From: Roseibium algicola
GTDB taxonomy: Bacteria > Pseudomonadota > Alphaproteobacteria > Rhizobiales > Stappiaceae
NCBI RefSeq assembly: GCF_001999245.1
Contig: NZ_CP019630.1
Location: forward strand, 496,001-560,000
DNA length: 64,000 bases
Reading direction: 5' to 3'
Below, one piece after another: positions 52,578-61,570 of this stretch. The stretch's first letter is position 1. Each line of letters starts with the position of its first letter. Under the pieces are notes generated by a model. That model made no database searches. It was not told the DNA's origin and was given only the letters and a program-made list of their open reading frames with translations. Both the position numbers and the translations under genes were made by a program.

Positions 52578-53945
52578 ATGACGTGCGCCTTTCACCCGAT
52601 TGACGGACCTGCGTTGACCAAGGCACTTCGACAGTTTCTCCTCCTTGCGATTGCCGGCACAGCATGCCTTTCCGGTTTCGGGTCTTCCTACGCAGCGGAG
52701 CCTGCGGAAACGGTCATCATGGCACCTGTTCTTGCCGCCCGGGCGGCAGCCGAGACAGTACGCAAGGAACATGGACCGTTTTACACGGTCCGGGACGAGG
52801 CTGCCTTCCTGCAGCAGATGTGCAGCACCATCGAGGCGGCTGCGAATAAACAAGGCCTGCCACCGGGTTTCTTCGCCAAGTTGATCTGGAAGGAAAGCCG
52901 TTTCGACCCCAACGCGATCAGCCCGGCCGGTGCGGAAGGCATTGCCCAGTTCATGCCTTACACCGCCGCCAACTGGGGCCTTGAAAACTCATTCGAGCCA
53001 GTGGAAGCCATTGAAGCTTCTTCCCGCTTGCTGGGATATCTTTTTAAAGGTTACGGCAACCTTGGGCTGGCGGCCGCGGCCTATAATGCGGGGGAAGACC
53101 GTGTCGACAACTGGCGCCGTGGGCGCGGACGCCTTCCTGATGAAACCCGCAATTACGTTTATTCAATCACCGGGCACAAGGCATCGGACTGGAAACAGGG
53201 CAAAGGGCCGGACGTCGACTTTACCCTGGACCAGACGCAGGATTTTCAGACGGCTTGTCAGGACTTCCGCCTGATCGAGGCGCCATTGCAACGCCGACTT
53301 GCCAATACCTACTACAACCGGGGACTGGCACTGGCGAAGTCGAAAGATTATTCAGCCGCGCTGCTTCGCTACACTGTTGCCATCCGGCTTCGTCCCGAGT
53401 TTCCGGAAGCCTACAACAACAGAGGGCTGGTCTACCGCATGATGGGCGATTATGGCGCTGCCATCGCCAATTATGATGTCGCTCTGAAGATGCGGTCCGG
53501 ATATGCCGCAGCCTACAACAACCGGGGATACGCCAAGCGCAAGCTTGACCAATACCGGGAAGCGATAGCCGACTACGACAAGGCCCTGGCGATCAATACC
53601 AATTACGCCGCTGCGCGTTTCAACCGTGGTTTCGCCCAGGCTCAACTTGAAAATTATACCGCGGCGATTGCCGATTACGACGTGGTCCTGAAGCTTATCG
53701 CCAACCACCCCCTTGCCCTTTACAATCGCGGCAAGGCTCATCTTGCCGCCGGTCATCTGAACAAGGCGGAAGACGACTTCAACTCTGCGATCGCCCACAG
53801 CGACGGATTTGCCAAGGCCTATTACAGCCGTGCGAACCTGAGGCTGCGACTGGGCCAACGCGACCAGGCCAAAGAAGACTACCTGAAGTCCGTCTCACTC
53901 GACGCCGGCCTGGGGCGCGGCAAATACGCCATCGCTTTCGACTGA
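52578..53945 (+). CDS. Lytic transglycosylase (SLT) domain fused to six TPR repeats
   Basis: A 455-residue exported protein. A signal peptide precedes the SLT domain, whose catalytic Glu is in LIWKESRFDPNAISPAGAEGIAQFMP (about 106); AAAYNAGEDRV is the second family motif. Residues about 245-450 form six tetratricopeptide repeats (NNRGLVYRMMGDYGAAIANY type). It would cleave peptidoglycan while the TPRs recruit partners. The start is uncertain: ATG 52578 is used, but TTG 52614 gives a cleaner signal peptide and TTG 52566 is open. It is convergent with the cytochrome operon. Confidence 0.82.
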   Translation: MTCAFHPIDGPALTKALRQFLLLAIAGTACLSGFGSSYAAEPAETVIMAPVLAARAAAETVRKEHGPFYTVRDEAAFLQQMCSTIEAAANKQGLPPGFFAKLIWKESRFDPNAISPAGAEGIAQFMPYTAANWGLENSFEPVEAIEASSRLLGYLFKGYGNLGLAAAAYNAGEDRVDNWRRGRGRLPDETRNYVYSITGHKASDWKQGKGPDVDFTLDQTQDFQTACQDFRLIEAPLQRRLANTYYNRGLALAKSKDYSAALLRYTVAIRLRPEFPEAYNNRGLVYRMMGDYGAAIANYDVALKMRSGYAAAYNNRGYAKRKLDQYREAIADYDKALAINTNYAAARFNRGFAQAQLENYTAAIADYDVVLKLIANHPLALYNRGKAHLAAGHLNKAEDDFNSAIAHSDGFAKAYYSRANLRLRLGQRDQAKEDYLKSVSLDAGLGRGKYAIAFD

Positions 53946-53989
53946 CACCTGCGACTTGACGATTGCCTGCGGAGCACCCTTGCGAACTG

Positions 53990-56632
53990 CTATTCCTTAG
54001 GCACCTCGGTTCGGACCAGCGGCAGGCTGAACCCGCCCGTGTGATACTGGTGGCAAAGCGTGCATTCTTCTCCAGCCGCACGTTCCGTGTGGCAGGTCGC
54101 GCAAGTGGCCTTGTCGATAGGGGTGAAGTTCGGTGCGTGGATGGCAGGGTCACCTTGCTCGTAGCTCTTCAGATAGGTGTCCGCCCCCGTGGTGAGCGCG
54201 TGGCACGTCACGCATCCTTCCGTTCCGACTGCGCTGATGTGCGGGTCGTGAGAAAAGCGCGTGAAACGTGTCGTCACCTGAGCGGGATCGAAGGGGTGCC
54301 AGCGCACGGCCTTTTCAACGCCAGCCGTGTCGACGCTGTGGCACTTGGTACAGCGTCCCACCGCGCCCGGGTCACTGAGCGAGGCAAATACGGGATCCCG
54401 CAGGGCCTTTTCCTGATCCGTTGCCGCATGGCTCGAATAATCGAGCCATGTTTTCAGGAAGGGGTCTTCATGTCCCGTCGGACGATACCGGATCGTATGG
54501 TCCTGCCGGTACCAGCCGCCGTAGAGAGCCCAGTTTTCCGGATCAAACGGCTGCTCCCGGGTTTGCGCAGAGGGGTCGTCAGTTGCAGTCGATGTGTCGA
54601 CAGGTTCAGCCGCATCGCTCAACAGGCCCGTTCCGCCTTCGTCTGCCGCAAGGATGTCCTCACCGGCAAGAATATCGTCACCGGCAAGTATTTCCTCTCC
54701 GCCCGCGGGTTGGCCAAGAAGAGCGTCCCCATCGGAACTGCTCGAAGCGTCGTCCTCCGCCAGGATGTCCAAGCCGTCCGACACGTCGGCGCTTGCGTCA
54801 TCCGCTATGGCAAGATCGTCTTCAACCAACGAGCCTTCGTCTGCAAGAATGTCATCGTCGGTATCTGTCTTGCCGGCCAATGCGTCATCGGCTCCTGCAG
54901 GCGCCAGCAACAGGTCCTCGGAAGCCAGCTCTGCGCCACCATCCGCTCCGCCGCCGAGGATGAGGCTATCCGTACCATGGCCTTCGCTGGCGGCATCGTC
55001 TGTCCCGGCCAGAATATCGCTGTCGTCCACCCCGGAAAGGTTGTCCGACGCGGCCTCTTCGGTTTGTACTGCTTCGTTCTCTTCTAGCGCTTGCCGGGCT
55101 TCCTCGAACGCGCGGGTTGGCGTTCCGTCGGCGTGGCGGGCAAGGTCCTCGGCGAGATCCGGCAACCATTCCCGGTTGGCGGCGGCGATCACGTCGTGTG
55201 GCATCACACCGACCATCAGCGCCATTTGCCTGTGGTCCGTCATGGTTTCGCTGTCCGCTGCCCCGGCGCCCATGGCGGCAGGAAGGCCATCACGCTCGAT
55301 ATTCGCGAGCAACTGCTTCACCGCCCAGGCCAGCGTTTGGACCCTTGCCAAAGCGTCCTCATCAGCCTCCCGCAGATCCAGAAGATCCAGGTCCGACACT
55401 TCTCCCACGATATCCCGGCCGTCCAGCACCAGCGCCAGAAGCGCCCGCATGAAGGGCGTAATTCCTGCCTCGGACCCTTCCGGCCAGGACCCGACGTCGA
55501 TCCCCCGCTCCGCAAGCGTTTCGACGTCCAGGCCCGGAACAGAGAGGAAATTCGTGCCCTTCGGTCCGCTCACGATGGTCTGGCCGAGAATGTCGCCACT
55601 GTGACAGGTCGCGCACATGCCTTCGAAATCTCGCACCGCCATGTAGCGGCCGTCGTTCCCCGCCTCATGGCAGGTCTCGCACATGGCCGGAACCTTGCCG
55701 GCACCATCGGGCTTCTCGGCGGTATCCGGGAAGTGCTTTCCGAAATGCGACTTGTGATCAAAGATGATGCTGGTGCGCTGGTAAAAGGGATAGCCTGCGA
55801 ATTGCGGATGACTGTCCTCGAAACGCCCGAACTTCTCGACATGGCAGGTCTGGCACCTGTCATTGGAAACTTCGGTCAGTTTGCCCAAGCTTCCCTGGTG
55901 CTCCTGGTGACAGGTGGCACAATAGATGTTCTGCGACCCGGCATCTGCGCTACCTTGCGTCTGCCCTGCCATCGGCAACGAGAACTTGATGCGGTTTGTC
56001 CAGCTCTGATCACGCCCGGTGCCGACTTCCGCCGTGCGGGCAAGTGTCATCTGCCGGAGCTGTTCAACTGGCGTCGTATGTGCCGTGAACGGCTGCGAAC
56101 CAACGTCGTGACAGGTGGTGCAAAGCGCTGCTGTCTGTTTCGGTCCTGCAGCTGTCGCGGCAAGGCCATGAAGCCAGCCAAGGCCTTGCGGACGTGCGTC
56201 GGCGTGGCACGACTGGCAATCTGTCAGGTTGGCGTGCTGGGCTGCAAGCCGGCCCGGCATCAGATAGTTCTTTGCCACCCCGCCGGAGAGAATGATCGCC
56301 ACGAGCCCGGCAGTCAGCGCCGTGAGCCAGACTGCTGCCCGCCGCCTGCGCTTGCGCAGGCTCGGCTTCGGCACGCAGGGTTCCTGGTTCAGACAGCAGC
56401 TTCCGTCCGGCAGCGGACCATCTTCGCAAGGTCCGCCTTCCTGGCTCGAGCGCCGGCAAATCCATCGGTCACCGTCCTGTACAGGCTGGCAGGCAGGCCC
56501 CGCCCTGCAGTTTCCTTTCCGGTCCGGTCCCAGACGACACGGACACCCGTCGGCAAGATGTCCGCAGACCCAGTCGTCCTGCGGCCGTTCATAACGGCGT
56601 TCCTGAACACCAATTCTGCGTAACAGGCTCAT
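53990..56632 (-). CDS. Decaheme c-type cytochrome with cytoplasmic Cys-rich domain and acidic linker
   Basis: An 880-residue membrane-anchored protein. Residues 1-90 precede the only membrane span and hold ten cysteines in repeated PC-x2-GP-x2-(K/D)-G-x-C units (CPCRLGP...GNC, GPCEDGP...GSCC). The positively charged KRRRR block (94-98) and span (about 99-118) place this part in the cytoplasm. The periplasmic part has ten CxxCH heme sites: six at 139-344 and four at 761-861. Between them lie a helical region and a very acidic, repetitive linker (about 525-690, DDILAGxD-like units). It is last in the redox operon. It probably passes electrons in the periplasm; the exact function is unknown. Confidence 0.85.
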   Translation of the reverse strand: MSLLRRIGVQERRYERPQDDWVCGHLADGCPCRLGPDRKGNCRAGPACQPVQDGDRWICRRSSQEGGPCEDGPLPDGSCCLNQEPCVPKPSLRKRRRRAAVWLTALTAGLVAIILSGGVAKNYLMPGRLAAQHANLTDCQSCHADARPQGLGWLHGLAATAAGPKQTAALCTTCHDVGSQPFTAHTTPVEQLRQMTLARTAEVGTGRDQSWTNRIKFSLPMAGQTQGSADAGSQNIYCATCHQEHQGSLGKLTEVSNDRCQTCHVEKFGRFEDSHPQFAGYPFYQRTSIIFDHKSHFGKHFPDTAEKPDGAGKVPAMCETCHEAGNDGRYMAVRDFEGMCATCHSGDILGQTIVSGPKGTNFLSVPGLDVETLAERGIDVGSWPEGSEAGITPFMRALLALVLDGRDIVGEVSDLDLLDLREADEDALARVQTLAWAVKQLLANIERDGLPAAMGAGAADSETMTDHRQMALMVGVMPHDVIAAANREWLPDLAEDLARHADGTPTRAFEEARQALEENEAVQTEEAASDNLSGVDDSDILAGTDDAASEGHGTDSLILGGGADGGAELASEDLLLAPAGADDALAGKTDTDDDILADEGSLVEDDLAIADDASADVSDGLDILAEDDASSSSDGDALLGQPAGGEEILAGDDILAGEDILAADEGGTGLLSDAAEPVDTSTATDDPSAQTREQPFDPENWALYGGWYRQDHTIRYRPTGHEDPFLKTWLDYSSHAATDQEKALRDPVFASLSDPGAVGRCTKCHSVDTAGVEKAVRWHPFDPAQVTTRFTRFSHDPHISAVGTEGCVTCHALTTGADTYLKSYEQGDPAIHAPNFTPIDKATCATCHTERAAGEECTLCHQYHTGGFSLPLVRTEVPKE

Positions 56633-56634
56633 GG

Positions 56635-57462
56635 TCAGGCAATTCCGCTCGAAAAGGCATAGGCAACAACGACATGCGCCAGGATTGCCAGGATCAGGGC
56701 ATAAGTTGGCGGTACATGCACAAACAGCCAGAGTTTCAGCAATCCGCCGTTGGCATACTGGAAATCAAGGTCGTTCTTAGCGCGCACCAGCTGGCGCATC
56801 CGTTCCAGACGCTCCTTGCCCTTGCCGTCCAGATACCGCTCGATCGATTGCAACTCGCCCATGATCCGCGAAATCGGCAGGCTCGACTGGCGCAGATGCG
56901 CGAACACATACCGCGGCCGCGCAAAGAACCGGCCGAGCTCCCGCTGGTAGACATTGGCAAGGCTGACGGAACTGCCGTCTTCCAACGAGGCCAGCGCCAG
57001 AGTTTCCGCCTCGTCCGCGATTTGCGCGCGCAACACGGGAATGCGCTCGAACAGGACCCGGTCACCTCTGCCCTCCAGGCGCACTGGAACGATCCGGGCC
57101 AGAAAACCGCCGACACAGCCACTTGCCGAAACCAACACGAACAGGATCCACAAGAGCCATTCCAGCGGCGCATTCGGAAACCGCAGATGCGTATGCACCA
57201 GAAAGACGCCGATGGTCAGGAACCCGAGGTAATAATGCACCTGCAACCAGTGGCGCACGCGCCCGAGCGGCAACGTGCTCAACTGCTTGCGAAACGTCAG
57301 CAGCAGCATGCCGGCCATGACCGCCACCAGAACCCAACCGTTGAGGAACTGGCTGTCGCGCAACGAGATCCGGTAAGCCTGGTTTACGGTCATGAAAACC
57401 GCGAGCAAAACAGCGGCCGCACCAAGCTTCAACAAGATGTTGCGATTGAGGAGCCAGCTCAT
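56635..57462 (-). CDS. Cytochrome b-like integral membrane protein
   Basis: A 275-residue inner-membrane protein with about five hydrophobic segments. Histidines are placed to bind heme b: HYYLGF and HTHLRF around one span and HVPP...AHVVVAYAF in the last. Between them is a soluble region of about 100 residues. The layout recalls ferric-reductase/cytochrome b membrane anchors, so it may move electrons across the membrane between the iron-sulfur protein encoded before it and the decaheme cytochrome after it. ATG 57462 overlaps the preceding stop as ATGA. I cannot name the family. Confidence 0.7.
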   Translation of the reverse strand: MSWLLNRNILLKLGAAAVLLAVFMTVNQAYRISLRDSQFLNGWVLVAVMAGMLLLTFRKQLSTLPLGRVRHWLQVHYYLGFLTIGVFLVHTHLRFPNAPLEWLLWILFVLVSASGCVGGFLARIVPVRLEGRGDRVLFERIPVLRAQIADEAETLALASLEDGSSVSLANVYQRELGRFFARPRYVFAHLRQSSLPISRIMGELQSIERYLDGKGKERLERMRQLVRAKNDLDFQYANGGLLKLWLFVHVPPTYALILAILAHVVVAYAFSSGIA

Positions 57463-59168
57463 TTCAGCCACTCCAGCAGTCTTTCGGTGTCGCGCATATT
57501 GACGCGCGCAAGCGCGTCATGCGGACAGGACTGGACACAGGCTGGGCCCGTCAGCTGATCGGCGCACAGATCGCATTTGGTTGCCCGGCTGATGGGCTGC
57601 CCTTCGCGATCCGTCACGAACTGTCCGTTCTCGTCACGGATCTCGACCATCCGGATATTGCTGTACGGACAGGAATTGGCGCAGGTCGCACAGCCGATGC
57701 AGGTGTTGTCGTCAATGACGACAGTCCCGCTGTCCTCGGCCCTGTGAATGGCGCCGGTTGGGCAGCCGATCAGGCAAACCGGATCGGTGCAATGCATGCA
57801 GGCGCTCGCGATCATCGCGTTCTCGAACCGGCTCCCCTGCCGAACGAAGCGGGGGTTGTTGTCGTGGGCGGTCGCGCAGGCGCGCACGCAATCGTCACAG
57901 CCGACACAGCGCTCCAGATTGATCAGCATGGCTTCCTCACCGTTGATGAAACGGTGATCGACGAGGAAGTCCATCATGCCCTGGCGTAGTTCCCCGCGCG
58001 TGCCGTCACGATCATCCGGCCTGCCTTGCCGCAGGAAGGAAGGATCGAGCCCCGGCAATACATGTTTCTGGACCAGATGCGTCGGAATGCGGATGACGTC
58101 GACATAGCCGATGGCGCGCAGGCTCGTATCCAGAACCGGAGAAACCTTGTCCCGCGCAAACGCCGCAATCGCATCCAGTCCGAAAACGTCGTTTTTCGAC
58201 AGATGGCCAATGGTCCTGTCGCCGTGATCGATCCGTTCGCTGACCCGGGCAAAGCCACTGTTGATCAGCAACAAACCGTCGACGTGACTGCCCTGTTCAC
58301 AAATCACCGGCTCCTGCTGGATGATGTGCTGCGCACCATCTTCCTTGGAAATTTCAGTCTTGAACCGGTGGGTCCAGTTGAAATTGCCATAGGTTTCGAA
58401 CAGGGCCTCTTCTGCGATTTCCGCCAGCGCTGTGCTGTCGACATGGGCAAAGACCGGGCATTCCTGCAAACGGGTCAGCAAACCGCGTTCATGGTAAAGC
58501 TGGTCGATCTGCTTGCGGAAGCCATCCGACCAGTCTCGAATTTCGCGCAGCCCCTGCCAGCGCAGCTCGAACAGGACAGTGTCATCCTCAAGGGCATAGA
58601 TGGTCGCGCGCCTTGGGCTTCGGGTCAAGGCGGCCAGCTCGCCGAACATCTGCGGGGCTTCCAGCAGGAAAGTCTCATGCTTCGCGATCAGCTCGTCCGC
58701 GTCGACACGCAAGGCAGCTTCCACCGCATTTGCTCGTGTGCCTTCACTGATTGAAGCGGCCGCGGACGAAGGTCTGCGAGACCGCCGCCGCGCAGGGCGG
58801 TACTCTGGCGGACGCTTGCGCGCGAACAGTTGCGCAAGCGACCTGCGCCAGGATTTCTGTTGCTTGCGGCCCGAGCCGGCGGTCGGCGCAGACGCAGTCA
58901 GGCCGAACACGGATCCGGACAGAATGATGAACAGCGAACTTCCATAGTCACCCTTGCGCAGGACAGTTTCGCCCTTTTGAAAGGTCCTGATCCGGCCATC
59001 ATTCGCAATGACGCTTGCAACCGGCAGCCACGAGGGAAAGTCGGCTGGATTGACGTCGGCAAACGCCGGTAGGGCCAGGACACGGTCCACCGTCTCCCGG
59101 TCCAGCGGTTCCTTGCCGAATGGCTCGTCCCAGCGCCGGTTTCGCTCGTCGCGAAGCTCCTGATCCAA
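57459..59168 (-). CDS. Two cNMP-binding domains fused to a four-cluster [4Fe-4S] ferredoxin
   Basis: A 569-residue cytoplasmic protein. A first cyclic-nucleotide-binding (Crp-like) domain covers about 35-205 and is interrupted by a basic, Arg/Ser-rich insert (97-150). A second covers about 235-370. Residues 418-550 hold four cysteine sets of the DmsB/HybA type: CVGCDDCVRAC, CMHCTDPVCLIGCP, CIGCATCANSCP and CDLC...CVQSCP. The start is TTG 59168 with AGGGAG upstream; no ATG is near. The fusion suggests electron transfer controlled by a bound nucleotide. It lies between the c554-like and cytochrome b-like genes in the operon. Confidence 0.83.
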   Translation of the reverse strand: MDQELRDERNRRWDEPFGKEPLDRETVDRVLALPAFADVNPADFPSWLPVASVIANDGRIRTFQKGETVLRKGDYGSSLFIILSGSVFGLTASAPTAGSGRKQQKSWRRSLAQLFARKRPPEYRPARRRSRRPSSAAASISEGTRANAVEAALRVDADELIAKHETFLLEAPQMFGELAALTRSPRRATIYALEDDTVLFELRWQGLREIRDWSDGFRKQIDQLYHERGLLTRLQECPVFAHVDSTALAEIAEEALFETYGNFNWTHRFKTEISKEDGAQHIIQQEPVICEQGSHVDGLLLINSGFARVSERIDHGDRTIGHLSKNDVFGLDAIAAFARDKVSPVLDTSLRAIGYVDVIRIPTHLVQKHVLPGLDPSFLRQGRPDDRDGTRGELRQGMMDFLVDHRFINGEEAMLINLERCVGCDDCVRACATAHDNNPRFVRQGSRFENAMIASACMHCTDPVCLIGCPTGAIHRAEDSGTVVIDDNTCIGCATCANSCPYSNIRMVEIRDENGQFVTDREGQPISRATKCDLCADQLTGPACVQSCPHDALARVNMRDTERLLEWLK

Positions 59169-59180
59169 CAGTGCGGCTCC

Positions 59181-60200
59181 CTACTGCGTCACGGGTCCCT
59201 TGAACTTGTCGGCTCCCGGAATGTACTTGTCGACCGCGGCGAACGTCGTCCCGTCGTAGGTGTCGGCAAACTTGAGGCCGAGCACGGAGATCTTTGCCGC
59301 GGCATCGGTCAGCTCATCCTGGTTGTTCAGCTTGAGCTTGGCACCACTTGCGATTTCCTGGATCTCACCCAGTTCGGGCGCCTCGGGCAACAGCTTGGCA
59401 AGACTTGCCATGACCTTCGTGGCATTGCTTGCCCGTTTGGCCATCTTCACGGCGTAGTCTTTCTTCTCGGTCGCCTTGCTAACGCCGATCAGTGCCGTTT
59501 CCAGCTCGACGATACGACCGACGAGGAACAGCATCCGCTTGCGTTCGATGGATGCTTCCGGGTTGGACTTGCCCTTGTTGTACCAGGTGTTGTGACGCAC
59601 CTCGCCCTGGCTCCAGCTAACCAGTTCAAACGCACTGCCGGGCGTGTGACCGCCGACATTCACCAGTTCCTCGTTCGGCACCAGGTGACAGCTGAAACAG
59701 TTTTTCGCCAGTGCGTAGGTCATCTTGGGCCGGATCATGCCGGCTGCCTCGGCCTTTTCCCAGCGTGCGGCAATTTCCGCCTCGGTTTCCTGACCTTCCT
59801 TCTTGCCGCTGAAATCCGAATGCACTTTGTACCATTCCTTGGCAGGACCATGGCAGGACTCGCAGGAATTGCCGGCAATCGCCTTTTCCTTGCCGTCCAC
59901 CGTCTGCATGGTGAAGTGACAGTTGGTGCAGAGGCTTTCCGCCTTAAGTCGCTTCACGCCCATGTTGGCGGCGATCTTTTCGGCATCCTCGCTCTTGGGC
60001 AGATCCCTGAAGGTGCTGAAGTGATGCGTGTTCTGCCAGATCGAGGTTTCCTTCTTGTGGCATTCCGCACATTCGTTCGGTCCGACAATCATGCTCGGGT
60101 CGGCCTGAGCCGGGGCAAGTCCGGCCAGCACGAGATATCCGACAGCGCACACGGCAAGGCAGGACGCCGCCTGGCGCAAGCCCTTCAGTAATCCAGCCAT
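59181..60200 (-). CDS. Tetraheme cytochrome c554-like periplasmic protein
   Basis: A 339-residue exported cytochrome. The signal peptide ends near APAQA (about 33). Four CxxCH sites lie at 44-48, 91-95, 113-117 and 168-172, with extra His residues (NTHHFS, GGHTPGSAFE) as distal ligands, the layout of the cytochrome c554 family. The C-terminal 150 residues are helical and heme-free. ATG 60200 is chosen; in-frame codons above run into the reductase gene. It could link the outer-membrane components with inner-membrane partners. Confidence 0.83.
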   Translation of the reverse strand: MAGLLKGLRQAASCLAVCAVGYLVLAGLAPAQADPSMIVGPNECAECHKKETSIWQNTHHFSTFRDLPKSEDAEKIAANMGVKRLKAESLCTNCHFTMQTVDGKEKAIAGNSCESCHGPAKEWYKVHSDFSGKKEGQETEAEIAARWEKAEAAGMIRPKMTYALAKNCFSCHLVPNEELVNVGGHTPGSAFELVSWSQGEVRHNTWYNKGKSNPEASIERKRMLFLVGRIVELETALIGVSKATEKKDYAVKMAKRASNATKVMASLAKLLPEAPELGEIQEIASGAKLKLNNQDELTDAAAKISVLGLKFADTYDGTTFAAVDKYIPGADKFKGPVTQ

Positions 60201-60252
60201 ATCCAATCCCTCAATCCTTTGATCCAAAAATGATGGACACCCTCTCGCGTCG

Positions 60253-61527
60253 TCAGGCGTCCAGAATGACATTGCCTCCCGGGCAAGCGATACACATGAG
60301 CACGGACCCTTGCGCCGGGCTGCTGGCGGGCCGCGTGACATAGGTCACGTCGCCTTCCTTGAGCGCTGTCGCGCAGGTTCCGCAGTTGCCTGCCCGGCAG
60401 CCGGAAGCGACCCGGATGCCGTTGCGTTCGGCCAGATCCAGCAGCGTTCCGTCCTGCTCGTGCCAGGAAACCTTCTTGCCGGAGCGCGAAAATTCCACCT
60501 GCACGCTTTCAGCCGCCTCCCGTGAACTTGCCGGCGACTTGACGGTTTTGACGGACGCAGGCCCGAATGCCTCGAAGTGGATATCGCTGTCCGGTACGCC
60601 CCAATCGCGCAGCTGCTCCGTCAACGAAGACATCATCTGCGGAGGGCCGCAAACATAGAACTCGTAGTTGGAAGACGTCAGATACCGCTTCAGCACATCA
60701 ACTGTCAGGAGGCCCGGGCAATCGTAATCCCGTCCCTCAACGCAAGCATCAGTCGGTGCGCTGTAGAGCACGCGGTAATGGACGTTGTTCCGCCGCTCGG
60801 CGATCTCCCGGATTTCGTCGCACAGCACAATGTCATCGCCGCTACGCGCGGCGTGGAAGAAATGCACTTCGCGGTGGCTGCCGGCATCGTCAAGCGCTTT
60901 CAGCATGGACAGCACCGGTGTCAGGCCGACACCACCACCAATCAGGACTACCGGCCGTTCCGATTGCAGGTCCAATACGAAACCGCCCTTGGGCGCTTGC
61001 ACATCGACGACATCACCTTCCTTGAGGCTGGCATGGAAATAGGTCGAAGATAGCCCGCCAGGTACGGTTTCACCGGCATCCGGCGGCGGTGACAGTTTCT
61101 TGATCGTGACCCGGTACCGGTCCAGACGGGAGGGACTGTCGGACAGGGAATAGCACCGGATAACTGGTGCGGGCTGATCTGAAATCGGCAGTTCGAACGT
61201 CAGGAACTGGCCCGGCAGAAACGGTGGAAGCTCGCCTCCGTCATGCGGCTGAAGATAGAACGAGCAGATATCGCCGCATTTGTTTTCGACACGCTTTTCG
61301 ACAATCCGGAACTTGCGTTTGCCGGCCCAGGTCGTTCCGGACTTGAGCCTGTCGACTTCTGCATTGCGCAGGGCAGCCTGTGCCAGATCGTTGAAATGCT
61401 GCAGGTGCCTGGCGTCCAGGCGTCTTTCGCGAAAGACGACCGCCACAGATGAATAAACCCCGAGGCAGAGCTGAAACAGGGCGAGCGCAACAATCGTACC
61501 ACCGCCGATTTGCAGTGCCAGGATCAT
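60253..61527 (-). CDS. Membrane-anchored FAD/NAD(P) reductase with C-terminal [2Fe-2S] domain
   Basis: A 424-residue protein in three parts. An N-terminal membrane segment (about 5-33) is followed by a ferredoxin-NADP reductase module: FAD motif RCYSLSDSP (124-132), nucleotide motif GGGVGLTPVLSML (197-209) and VCGPPQMM. Last is a plant-type ferredoxin with Cys377, Cys382, Cys385 and Cys412 (CRAGNCGTC...CIAC). The order resembles phenol- and vanillate-type reductases, with an added anchor. In this operon it would draw electrons from NAD(P)H for the cytochromes. ATG 61527. Confidence 0.87.
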   Translation of the reverse strand: MILALQIGGGTIVALALFQLCLGVYSSVAVVFRERRLDARHLQHFNDLAQAALRNAEVDRLKSGTTWAGKRKFRIVEKRVENKCGDICSFYLQPHDGGELPPFLPGQFLTFELPISDQPAPVIRCYSLSDSPSRLDRYRVTIKKLSPPPDAGETVPGGLSSTYFHASLKEGDVVDVQAPKGGFVLDLQSERPVVLIGGGVGLTPVLSMLKALDDAGSHREVHFFHAARSGDDIVLCDEIREIAERRNNVHYRVLYSAPTDACVEGRDYDCPGLLTVDVLKRYLTSSNYEFYVCGPPQMMSSLTEQLRDWGVPDSDIHFEAFGPASVKTVKSPASSREAAESVQVEFSRSGKKVSWHEQDGTLLDLAERNGIRVASGCRAGNCGTCATALKEGDVTYVTRPASSPAQGSVLMCIACPGGNVILDA

Positions 61528-61570
61528 GAGCAGGCCGCCTTTCCGACCAGAAATGAGCCGATGTTTCTCA

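Noticed and set aside
54563..55060. Sequence or assembly artefact because of low-complexity acidic repeats
   Set aside because: The frame stays open, codon use matches the rest of the gene, and the heme domains on both sides are in the same frame.
55091..56623. Plus-strand open frame of 510 codons opposite the decaheme cytochrome
   Set aside because: Composition is that of an antisense shadow; the minus strand has clear heme motifs in the same place.
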